NCBI GenBank assembly: GCA_030158535.1
Contig: JAOASV010000120.1
Span: 1 to 12,816, forward strand
Direction of reading: 5' to 3'
Length of the DNA: 12,816 nt
Origin: Sediminibacterium sp.
Lineage (GTDB): Bacteria; Bacteroidota; Bacteroidia; Chitinophagales; Chitinophagaceae
A program made the translations under genes and the position numbers. The notes below the pieces were generated by a model, which worked only from the letters and a program-made list of their open reading frames with translations, did no database searches and was not told where the DNA came from. This document shows, one piece after another, positions 7,630 to 12,816 of this stretch; position 1 is the first letter of the stretch; every line of letters begins with the position of its first letter.

Positions 7630-8805
7630 ATGACAAAGTTGTTTCTAAAAAAGAAGATTGCGGCGCGTATCGCAAATGGTCACCCTTGGGTATTTGGCAA
7701 TGAAGTAGACAAAATTGACGGCCCTATCGAGCCAGCTGCTACCGTAGATGTTCATTATGCCGATGGAAAATTTGCTGGCAGGGGGTATATTAACCCAAAA
7801 TCCCAAATTTTAGTACGCTTACTCACTAGAAAGCCAGAAACCATTGATGCGGCCTTTTTTCACCGCAGAATTGCAGAAGCCTGGGCTTACCGTCAAAAAA
7901 TTGGCTACACCGAAAACTGTCGTTTGGTTTTTGGAGAAGCAGATCAAATGCCTGCCCTTATTATTGATAAGTTCAATGACTATTTTGTTTTACAAACCTT
8001 GTCATTAGGCATGGACCATTGGAAGCCTGCCATTGTGGAAGCCCTTAACACCATTTTTACGCCAAAAGGTATTTACGAAAGAAACGATGTGCCTGTAAGA
8101 GAACTCGAAGGACTTACCCAAATAAAAGGTTTTTTATCGGAGCCATTTGATACAAATATCATCATCAATGAAAACGGATTGCGCTTTCATGTAGACATAG
8201 AAAATGGACAAAAAACAGGATACTTTTTAGACCAACAAGACAACCGAAAAGCCATTCAGCATATTGTAAAAGGCGCCGACGTTTTAGGTGCATTTACCTA
8301 TACCGGAACTTTTGAAATTCACGCAGCACATTATGGTGCTAAGTCTGTGTTGGGTTTAGATATTTCAGAAAACGCCGTAGCACAAGCCAATAAAAATGCG
8401 GCACTAAATGGCCTCGCTGATGTCTGTAAATTTGAAGCGATGAACGCTTTTGATGTACTGAAACAATGGGGTAAAGACGGCAGACAGTATGACGTTGTAA
8501 TGCTTGACCCACCTGCGTTTACCAAGAGTAGAGAAAGTATTCAAAAAGCAATTACCGGGTACAAAGAAATCAATTTGCGCGGTATGAAATTAATTAGAAA
8601 TGGAGGCTTTTTAGTAACGTCTAGCTGTACCAATCTAGTGCAACCCGAACTCTTTTTGCAAACCATTGAAATGGCAGCTAAAGATGCGCGCAAAAAAATT
8701 AGACAAGTCACATTTCAAGCGCAAGCATCTGATCACCCTATTATTTGGGGCATGGAAAATACCAACTATTTGAAATTTTTAATTGTAGAAGTGACGGATA
8801 AATAA
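7630..8805 (+). CDS. rlmI: 23S rRNA (cytosine-5) methyltransferase, RlmI-like
   Basis: This 391-residue protein has the RlmI/YccW layout. An N-terminal PUA-like RNA-binding domain (about residues 1-75, with GHPWVFGNEV) and a middle domain (NDVPVRELEGL) precede a Rossmann methyltransferase. There, VLGAFTYTGTFEIHAA (from residue 218) is the SAM-binding motif, LDPPAFTKS carries D293-P294-P295, and SSCTN contains C333, the likely catalytic Cys. The C-terminal ASDHPIIWGMENTNYLKF matches the RlmI end. In E. coli this enzyme makes m5C1962 in 23S rRNA; the same target here is inferred. The gene diverges from grpE and converges on the sorting-domain gene, with 14 bases between the two stop codons. A relative acting on another rRNA cytosine is the main alternative. 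Confidence 0.9.
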   Translation: MTKLFLKKKIAARIANGHPWVFGNEVDKIDGPIEPAATVDVHYADGKFAGRGYINPKSQILVRLLTRKPETIDAAFFHRRIAEAWAYRQKIGYTENCRLVFGEADQMPALIIDKFNDYFVLQTLSLGMDHWKPAIVEALNTIFTPKGIYERNDVPVRELEGLTQIKGFLSEPFDTNIIINENGLRFHVDIENGQKTGYFLDQQDNRKAIQHIVKGADVLGAFTYTGTFEIHAAHYGAKSVLGLDISENAVAQANKNAALNGLADVCKFEAMNAFDVLKQWGKDGRQYDVVMLDPPAFTKSRESIQKAITGYKEINLRGMKLIRNGGFLVTSSCTNLVQPELFLQTIEMAAKDARKKIRQVTFQAQASDHPIIWGMENTNYLKFLIVEVTDK

Positions 8806-8830
8806 GTAAGGTAAATGTATTACTTACTTA
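8803..8830. terminator. Inverted repeat over the convergent ends of rlmI and the sorting-domain gene
   Basis: TAAGTAAG (8803-8810) pairs with CTTACTTA (8823-8830) around a 12-base loop. The left arm includes the rlmI stop and the right arm lies inside the end of the opposite gene. An alternative pairing, AGGTAA with TTACCT (8809-8814 / 8828-8833), competes with it. The position suits a shared terminator, but the arms are AT-rich and no U-tract follows. Confidence 0.35.
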
Positions 8831-9179
8831 CCTGAAATTTACCAGACTCAATAAGTCTACCTGCTTGGTCGCGGAGTTGAAAAACATACAGGCCACGCGT
8901 GTAATTTTCGTCTAAAATAAAGCTTACTTTTTTGTTGGATAAACGCTGCTCGCCCATTTTTTTTCCGTAGAAACTATAGATCGCGATTACGCTTGTAGAC
9001 TCCACCGATTTGTCAAATTCAAAATTGATAACGGTAGTAGCTGGGTTGGGAAAAAAACGCAATACTTTAGAAGTAGTAGGCGCAGTTAAAAAGGAATCAT
9101 AATAACCATTACTACCAGGTATAAAACCGGTAGTAATGGTATATAAAATAGATAGTATTAATAAGTTCCTTTTGGTCAT
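8820..9179 (-). CDS. Small secreted protein consisting almost only of a type IX secretion (type A) C-terminal sorting domain
   Basis: The 119-residue product starts with a hydrophobic segment (MTKRNLLILSILYTITTGF, likely a signal peptide), then a short linker of about 20 residues. From about residue 41 to the end it carries the features of a T9SS type A sorting domain: FFPNPATTVINFEF, IAIYSFYGKKM, GLYVFQL and the closing GKFQVSK. The sorting domain normally sits behind a large cargo; here I see none. The protein should be exported by Sec and then be recognised by the T9SS outer-membrane machinery, whose PorD component is encoded about 1 kb away. A TATCTTTG promoter element precedes it. It may be a genuine small cell-surface protein, or a remnant of a larger gene whose N-terminal part was deleted; the presence of a signal peptide and promoter favours the former. 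Confidence 0.8.
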   Translation of the reverse strand: MTKRNLLILSILYTITTGFIPGSNGYYDSFLTAPTTSKVLRFFPNPATTVINFEFDKSVESTSVIAIYSFYGKKMGEQRLSNKKVSFILDENYTRGLYVFQLRDQAGRLIESGKFQVSK

Positions 9180-9198
9180 TGATTGTACCTAATTAGAA

Positions 9199-9206
9199 CA
9201 AAGATA
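9199..9206 (-). promoter_or_regulatory. Candidate -7 promoter element for the sorting-domain gene
   Basis: On the minus strand this reads TATCTTTG, an exact match to TAnnTTTG, ending 19 bases before the ATG at 9179. The -33 partner is not clear: the nearest good TTG on that strand is about 26 bases further upstream. Confidence 0.5.
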
Positions 9207-9209
9207 CGT

Positions 9210-9231
9210 AAAACTAGATTAAGCTAGTTTT
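9210..9231 (-). terminator. Hairpin at the end of the peroxiredoxin gene
   Basis: AAAACTAG (9210-9217) and CTAGTTTT (9224-9231) form a perfect 8-base stem with a 6-base loop that contains the peroxiredoxin stop codon (9219-9221). The four U of the stem's second arm are the only U-run, so termination would be weak. It also lies just upstream of the TATCTTTG element, so it could instead be an operator of the downstream gene. Confidence 0.35.
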
Positions 9232-9692
9232 GCAAGGGTTTCCTGAATAGCCGCAAAGTTTGGCAAATCACCAGGTGTAGGACATACTTCGGCGTACTGA
9301 ATAACACCTTCTTTATCAACTACAAAAGCGGCGCGCTTGCTAACACCTTGCATTTCAAAAGCTGGGAATACATCGTATAAAACACCAAATGCCTTAGCAG
9401 CATCTTTATTAAAATCGCTTAGTAAAGGGAAGTTAAGATTTTGCTCTTCTTTAAACTTGCCAAGGGCAAACAAAGAATCTACAGAAACGCCAAATACAGT
9501 TGCACTGGTATTGTTGTACACTGCAATATTATCTCTGATAGAACAAAGCTCTGTGGTGCAAACGCCCGTGAATGCTAAAGGGAAAAACAATAAAACTACG
9601 TTCTTGCCTTTTTGATCTGCTAAATGAACCAAGTTTTTATCGGTGTCAAATAAACTAAAATTAGGTGCTGTGGTGCCGGTTGTTAAACTCAT
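9219..9692 (-). CDS. Peroxiredoxin (AhpC/TSA family, AhpE/Bcp-like)
   Basis: A 157-residue thioredoxin-fold protein. The peroxidatic centre is FFPLAFTGVCTTELC, with C45 as the peroxidatic Cys preceded by the usual Pro/Thr surroundings. C50 stands in the C-x4-C spacing seen in Bcp-type atypical two-Cys enzymes, and a third Cys lies near the end in EVCPTPGDLPNF. The end (PGDLPNFAAI) resembles the AhpE branch. It would reduce hydrogen peroxide or organic hydroperoxides in the cytoplasm using thioredoxin or a similar thiol donor. Length and all core motifs are normal; no signal peptide is visible. It lies between two minus-strand genes and ends 39 bases before the next one. AhpE-like or Bcp-like assignment remains open. 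Confidence 0.92.
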   Translation of the reverse strand: MSLTTGTTAPNFSLFDTDKNLVHLADQKGKNVVLLFFPLAFTGVCTTELCSIRDNIAVYNNTSATVFGVSVDSLFALGKFKEEQNLNFPLLSDFNKDAAKAFGVLYDVFPAFEMQGVSKRAAFVVDKEGVIQYAEVCPTPGDLPNFAAIQETLAKLA

Positions 9693-9719
9693 ATGTTTTG
9701 TTTTTTATTGTAACAAGTG

Positions 9720-9740
9720 AAAATAAATATTGTTTATTTT
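9720..9740 (-). terminator. AT-only hairpin at the end of the DUF4296 lipoprotein gene
   Basis: AAAATAAA (9720-9727) and TTTATTTT (9733-9740) form an 8-base stem made only of A-T pairs with a 5-base loop; the right arm includes the stop codon of the lipoprotein gene. It is in the right place to end the porD-DUF4296 transcript, but without GC pairs it may be chance in AT-rich DNA. Confidence 0.2.
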
Positions 9741-10078
9741 TTTAAGGTTTTTAGTTTTTGCATATTGGCATATGACTCTAATGAATCAACCAATTCTTTG
9801 TAGGCTACAGGATGTGATTCGTAATAATGATAGCTATCAAAAAACTGTTTTTTAGAAAGCTTATGTACTGCAAACACCTGCTCATACAAAGGAATGTCTT
9901 CTTTTACTTTTAATAGTAGCGTATCCCCTACTAGTTTTCGGGCATACCATTCATCGGCCTTAAGCATATCAAACATAACCACTTTCATGGTTTTTACCGG
10001 TAGTACATTTTTAGGCGTTCCGCTATTACACGCCACAAGGAGCACTACAACAAATAGATAAATGAGTCGCTTCATCAT
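9734..10078 (-). CDS. DUF4296-family lipoprotein
   Basis: A 114-residue protein with a lipoprotein signal: MMKRLIYLFVVVLLVAC, lipobox LVAC, acylated Cys at position 17. The mature part fits the Bacteroidota-specific DUF4296 family: a first helix around MKVVMFDMLKADEW, then YEQVFAVHKLSKKQFFDSYHYYESHP, where the 'helper-helix, F..S..YY...P' pattern is characteristic. The function of DUF4296 is not known. Its ATG overlaps the porD TGA by 4 bases (ATGA), so it is probably translated with porD, which suggests a link to the outer membrane or to type IX secretion. Two adjacent ATG codons are possible starts; I took the first because it makes the overlap. Confidence 0.8.
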   Translation of the reverse strand: MMKRLIYLFVVVLLVACNSGTPKNVLPVKTMKVVMFDMLKADEWYARKLVGDTLLLKVKEDIPLYEQVFAVHKLSKKQFFDSYHYYESHPVAYKELVDSLESYANMQKLKTLKK

Positions 10079-10998
10079 TGTAGTGCTTCTTTATATTTTG
10101 GTGCATTGGTAGGATCAAGTACCGATAATAATTCGGTGGCTTTTAAGCGGTCCGCTGCTTTTGCCTTTTTAAAAATGCCGGATAATTCTGCGAATTTACT
10201 TTGTAAAAAAAACTGCTGAATCATACTATTTTGATTTTCCTGCGCAAATGTTTGCAGTTGAATCAGCGTTGCAAGTATAGAACTTTGCGCAAGCGCTTCG
10301 TTGTCTATCAAATGATCCAACCCATTTCTGTAATAACCGTAAAATATATCATGGATAACGTTGTTTCGCGCATTGGTTACGTTTTCAACGAGCCAAAAAC
10401 GGTTTCGCAGTCCGTCAAACATTTTCCACCCCTGAATCCCTTTTCCTTCTGGAGCATTGTTCACAATATTAAGCGCTTTTCTAAAATACAATTCACCGCC
10501 TTTTAGTGCAAAAGAATCGTAATCTAGTCCAATGATCATGTAGGCGTAATACGCAAAAATAGCGGGCAAATTAGCGATACCTGCATCTGTTCCCTGCACC
10601 CTTGCCTCATTGAATTCGAGGGGTTGAAATTCTTGGTATTTAAAAGTTACATCGGGGTCCTGAAAATTAACCATACTGGCTTTATAAGTAGAACCATAAA
10701 CGGGTCTGGCCGCTTGAATACTTAAAGTGGCCTTGTATACATTGGTTTCAACAATCGACTCAATGTTTACAATAAAACTACACTCTATTTTTTCTTGAGG
10801 CTTGTATATGTCAGAGGTCCACTTTCTATTGTTGAGCAGGTTTGTTAACTGCGTTTGAAGCGTTGCAAATATTTTACGGTCAACAGTGGTTGCTACCCTA
10901 TTGGATAACACGGTTACCCTAGCCTGCAATTCCTGGGCTTTGGCGCCCGAAAAAACAGCAACAAATAATAAGGTAAGTAATGTGTTTGCAAACTTCAT
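10075..10998 (-). CDS. porD: Type IX secretion system protein PorD (DUF4835)
   Basis: A 307-residue exported protein with a Sec signal peptide (about residues 1-21, cleavage after AKA). The mature N-terminus QELQARVTVLSNRV, followed by a stretch about inhibiting strand-rich repeats such as KIECSFIVNIESI, and the later YYAYMIIGLDYDSFALKGGELYFRKA and GWKMFDGLRNRFWLVEN segments, match the DUF4835/PorD family in order and length. PorD was named from Porphyromonas gingivalis as a factor in type IX secretion, but its molecular job is poorly known. The gene overlaps the DUF4296 lipoprotein gene and lies downstream of the terminator that ends bamD-rpoZ, so it has its own promoter. In many Bacteroidota, as I recall, coaBC lies between rpoZ and porD; it is absent here. 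Confidence 0.85.
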   Translation of the reverse strand: MKFANTLLTLLFVAVFSGAKAQELQARVTVLSNRVATTVDRKIFATLQTQLTNLLNNRKWTSDIYKPQEKIECSFIVNIESIVETNVYKATLSIQAARPVYGSTYKASMVNFQDPDVTFKYQEFQPLEFNEARVQGTDAGIANLPAIFAYYAYMIIGLDYDSFALKGGELYFRKALNIVNNAPEGKGIQGWKMFDGLRNRFWLVENVTNARNNVIHDIFYGYYRNGLDHLIDNEALAQSSILATLIQLQTFAQENQNSMIQQFFLQSKFAELSGIFKKAKAADRLKATELLSVLDPTNAPKYKEALQ

Positions 10999-11030
10999 AG
11001 CAGGTCAAATAGGATACTCTAAATTAACAA

Positions 11031-11058
11031 AAAAAGACAGTTAAAAAACTGTCTTTTT
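11031..11058 (-). terminator. Intrinsic terminator of the bamD-rpoZ operon
   Basis: AAAAAGACAG (11031-11040) and CTGTCTTTTT (11049-11058) form a perfect 10-base stem with an 8-base loop, 21 bases after the rpoZ stop. On the minus strand the second arm runs into a U-rich tract. It separates bamD-rpoZ from porD. Confidence 0.85.
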
Positions 11059-11079
11059 GTATAGAATAGGGTAATTGAA

Positions 11080-11424
11080 TTAACGGAATAGATCGTTCTC
11101 TTCGTTTTTTCTGTAATACACTTTGCCTTCCATAAATTCTTGGGTTGCTAAAATAGCAGGATTAGGCATTTTTTCGTAAGCTCTAGAGATTTCGATTTGC
11201 TCTTTGTTTTCATGAATTTCTTCTAAGCTATCGGTGTGACTTGCAAACTCTTCTAGTTTGTTGTGCAATTCTTCTCTAATAGATACATTGATTTGATTGG
11301 CTCTACGTGCCACAATAGCAATAGACTCGTATAAATTACCAGTTTTTGCTTTGATATCTATTAGGCTCTTCGTTTCAACAACGCTTGGCGTGTTGGCACT
11401 TAATTGTCTTCTTAGCTTACTCAT
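11080..11424 (-). CDS. rpoZ: DNA-directed RNA polymerase omega subunit (Rpb6/RpoZ family)
   Basis: A 114-residue protein fitting the Bacteroidota branch of the omega/Rpb6 family. The core DIKAKTGNLYESIAIVARRA (about residues 23-42) corresponds to the conserved omega segment in which small residues and 'ARRANQI' contact the beta-prime C-terminal tail. The remainder (EELHNKLEEFASHTDSLEEI, then EISRAYEKMPNPAILATQEF) is the lineage-specific helical end. Omega helps assemble and hold RNA polymerase. Its ATG (11424) overlaps the bamD stop by 4 bases, so it is translated from the bamD transcript, and a terminator follows. The family is divergent from E. coli omega, so annotation pipelines may call it hypothetical. 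Confidence 0.85.
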   Translation of the reverse strand: MSKLRRQLSANTPSVVETKSLIDIKAKTGNLYESIAIVARRANQINVSIREELHNKLEEFASHTDSLEEIHENKEQIEISRAYEKMPNPAILATQEFMEGKVYYRKNEENDLFR

Positions 11425-12218
11425 TTTTTTGTATTGTTTAAATAATTTGAAGATGCTGTTTTGTATTTATTTACATCAGCCACATACTTACTTGTATTGT
11501 AGCGTTCTAAAAAATCGTCACATTCTACAATCACTTTTGCATAACGCTCTTGTTGCTTTTCTTCGTAACTCATTTCGGCGTATTTATAATAAGATACCAC
11601 TACTTGGTACTTATACAAATCTGCTCTTTTAGAATCCGGAAAATTGTCTGACACATTACCAAAAGCCACCGCTGCTGCTTTATAATAACCTAGGTTTAAA
11701 TAAAGTTGTGCTGCTTTAAATTCTTTTTCTTCTAATTTCTCTCTGCACTGATCTATAATTTCTGTTGCATCCAAAACTCTTTTAGAACCTGGATGTCCAT
11801 TAATAAACACCTGCATTAACTGCATGGTTTTATTGGTATTGGTTTGATCTAAATCTACTTTTGGTGATTCTTTAAAGAACGAATACGCACGCATGTATTC
11901 TATTTCTTCTAACTTGCTAGAACTTGGAAAGTTTTCCAAGAAATTCTTGAACAAGTTTTCGGCATTCGAGTAATCTTTTTGATAATAATAAGAGTACGCG
12001 AATTTGTAATACATGTCTTCGTAACGAGGGGTACCTTTCATCACCTGAAAAATATCTTCGTACAAAACCTGCGCTTTGCTGTAATCTTTTTTTGCATAAT
12101 ACTGCTCCGCCATCTTATACTTATACTCAACGTCTTTGCTCTTTAAGATTTTAGAAAACTTAGAGGAGCAGGAAACCAGTATAAAAGCCGCCAAAAAAAC
12201 AATTACAATTCTATTCAT
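11421..12218 (-). CDS. bamD: Outer membrane protein assembly factor BamD (TPR lipoprotein)
   Basis: A 265-residue lipoprotein: MNRIVIVFLAAFILVSC with lipobox LVSC, acylated Cys at 17, sorted to the inner face of the outer membrane. The rest is built of TPR-type helical pairs: MAEQYYAKKDYSKAQVLYED, then FAYSYYYQKDYSNAENLF followed by LENFPSSSKLEEIEYMRAYS, and later YLNLGYYKAAAVAFGNVSDN. This is the BamD architecture, and the length (about 245-290) fits. BamD joins BamA to insert beta-barrel proteins. The frame stays open to a TTG at 12230, but I chose ATG 12218, because it gives a standard lipoprotein signal and a TAATTTTG promoter element lies at 12228-12235, overlapping that TTG. rpoZ follows with a 4-base overlap. 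Confidence 0.93.
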   Translation of the reverse strand: MNRIVIVFLAAFILVSCSSKFSKILKSKDVEYKYKMAEQYYAKKDYSKAQVLYEDIFQVMKGTPRYEDMYYKFAYSYYYQKDYSNAENLFKNFLENFPSSSKLEEIEYMRAYSFFKESPKVDLDQTNTNKTMQLMQVFINGHPGSKRVLDATEIIDQCREKLEEKEFKAAQLYLNLGYYKAAAVAFGNVSDNFPDSKRADLYKYQVVVSYYKYAEMSYEEKQQERYAKVIVECDDFLERYNTSKYVADVNKYKTASSNYLNNTKK

Positions 12219-12227
12219 ACAAGTTGG

Positions 12228-12235
12228 CAAAATTA
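12228..12235 (-). promoter_or_regulatory. Candidate -7 promoter element for bamD-rpoZ
   Basis: The minus strand reads TAATTTTG, an exact match to TAnnTTTG, ending 9 bases before the bamD ATG. Transcription would start just before the ATG, so the upstream TTG cannot be the start codon. A -33 TTG is not obvious. Confidence 0.5.
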
Positions 12236-12300
12236 GTTAATTGTTAGCAAATTAGAAATTTGATTTCTGATATTGACTATCAACTAGTTAAGAAAAATAT

Positions 12301-12336
12301 AAAAAGCTGCCTAACCGGGTGGTTAGACAGCTTTTT
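12301..12336 (-). terminator. Intrinsic terminator of rpsA
   Basis: A 16-base stem (12301-12316 with 12321-12336) encloses the 4-base loop GGGT. It contains one mismatch, which becomes a G-U pair in minus-strand RNA. The arms start with AAAAAGCTG and end with CAGCTTTTT, and on the minus strand a further AU-rich run follows. It begins 27 bases after the rpsA stop; the spacing and strength make this a convincing rho-independent terminator. Confidence 0.9.
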
Positions 12337-12363
12337 GACCTATTCCTAATGAAAGGGGACTAA

Positions 12364-12816
12364 TTAGTTCCCACCTTCACCTTCCTGCAATTTAGCCTTG
12401 ATGTCAGCAAGAGCGCTTAAATCACCTAAGGTAGACTTCTCTACTTTAGACTGAACTGCTTTTACTGCCTTCTTGGTGTTGTCGGATTCCGCTTTGGCTT
12501 CTTTCTTAGCTACTTCTTTTTCTTCAGCTATTACTTGTTCCCAAAGGCGAGCGTGTGATAACACAATACGCTTTTCGTTGCGATCAAATTCGATCACCAT
12601 AAATTGCGCTGTTTCATCTGCTTTTACCTGTGTACCATCTTCTTTGTTCAAGTGACGGTTAGGTACGAATCCTTCTAAGCCATATTGTAATTGTACAAGG
12701 GCACCTTTGTCATCCTTACGGGTAACAGTACCTTCATGTAAAGATCCAATTGCAAAAGTTTCTTCTAATGCATTCCAAGGATCTTCTTCTAATTGCTTAT
12801 GACCTAATTGTAATTT
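12364..12816 (-). CDS. rpsA: 30S ribosomal protein S1, C-terminal part (5' partial at the window edge)
   Basis: The minus-strand frame is open from the last base of the window to the TAA at 12364, giving 150 residues of a larger protein. The fragment starts HKQLEEDPWNALEETFAIGS, the typical linker into the last S1/OB-fold domain, followed by LHEGTVTRKDDKGALVQL, GLEGFVPNRHLN and FMVIEFDRNEKRIVLSHARL, all in the order of an S1 domain. It then has a Lys/Glu/Ala-rich tail ending in GEGGN, as in Bacteroidota S1. S1 binds mRNA on the small ribosomal subunit and helps initiation, an important role in a phylum with weak Shine-Dalgarno use. A strong terminator follows. The remaining domains lie outside the window. 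Confidence 0.93.
   Translation of the reverse strand, partial: KLQLGHKQLEEDPWNALEETFAIGSLHEGTVTRKDDKGALVQLQYGLEGFVPNRHLNKEDGTQVKADETAQFMVIEFDRNEKRIVLSHARLWEQVIAEEKEVAKKEAKAESDNTKKAVKAVQSKVEKSTLGDLSALADIKAKLQEGEGGN

Noticed and set aside
12364..12651. A stand-alone 95-residue gene starting at a TTG (12651)
   Set aside because: The frame extends without a stop to the window end and reads as an S1 domain, so it is the 3' end of rpsA.
12473..12655. Plus-strand open frame opposite rpsA, and similar short frames inside dnaJ, porD, rlmI and the symporter
   Set aside because: All are shadows of strongly supported genes on the other strand or in another frame.
1..12816. Mobile elements, CRISPR arrays, tRNA or rRNA genes, toxin-antitoxin or defence genes
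   Set aside because: No transposase, integrase, terminal repeats, regularly spaced repeats or tRNA-like folds were seen; coding regions fill nearly all of the window.

Overview
The window looks like a chromosomal housekeeping stretch from a member of the Bacteroidota, most likely a Chitinophagaceae-like bacterium (the family-level placement is inference). The evidence is a PorD-type (DUF4835) gene and a stand-alone type IX secretion sorting domain, a DUF4296 lipoprotein, the short Bacteroidota-type omega subunit fused by overlap to bamD, AT-rich DNA, matches to the Bacteroidota promoter element TAnnTTTG close to start codons, and few recognisable Shine-Dalgarno sequences. Every intergenic gap is under 140 bases. 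I see no CRISPR array, IS element, integrase, tRNA or rRNA.

Layout: (a) 1-1344 (+) is a GlcD-type FAD-linked oxidase cut off at its 5' end. It meets, tail to tail, a LOG-family gene (1354-1899, -) that is interrupted by one in-frame TAG exactly where the family has Tyr in its VYGGG motif. (b) 1979-5798 (+) is a tight four-gene run: Na+/solute symporter, O-methyltransferase, glucosaminidase with two LysM domains, and hypoxanthine phosphoribosyltransferase. Gaps are 7 and 4 bases, with one 4-base overlap. (c) 5825-7529 (-) is dnaJ behind grpE, the DnaK co-chaperone pair. It diverges from rlmI (7630-8805, +) across a 100-base region that holds a perfect 15-base palindrome. (d) 8820-10998 (-) holds a 119-residue type IX secretion sorting-domain protein with no visible cargo domain, a peroxiredoxin, and the overlapping pair porD/DUF4296 lipoprotein. 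(e) 11080-12218 (-) is bamD-rpoZ with a 4-base overlap, closed by an intrinsic terminator. (f) 12364-12816 (-) is the 3' end of rpsA, closed by a strong terminator.

The genes share themes more than one pathway: cell-envelope building and secretion (BamD, PorD, sorting-domain protein, glucosaminidase), protein folding (GrpE, DnaJ), translation and transcription machinery (S1, RlmI, RpoZ), purine salvage (Hpt) and redox defence (peroxiredoxin).

I did not find a clearly new biological system. The best leads are the amber codon in the LOG gene, the cargo-less sorting-domain protein, the palindrome between grpE and rlmI, and the overlapping porD/DUF4296 pair. By eye, the 16 genes with a visible 3' end use TAA 12 times, TGA 4 times and TAG never.
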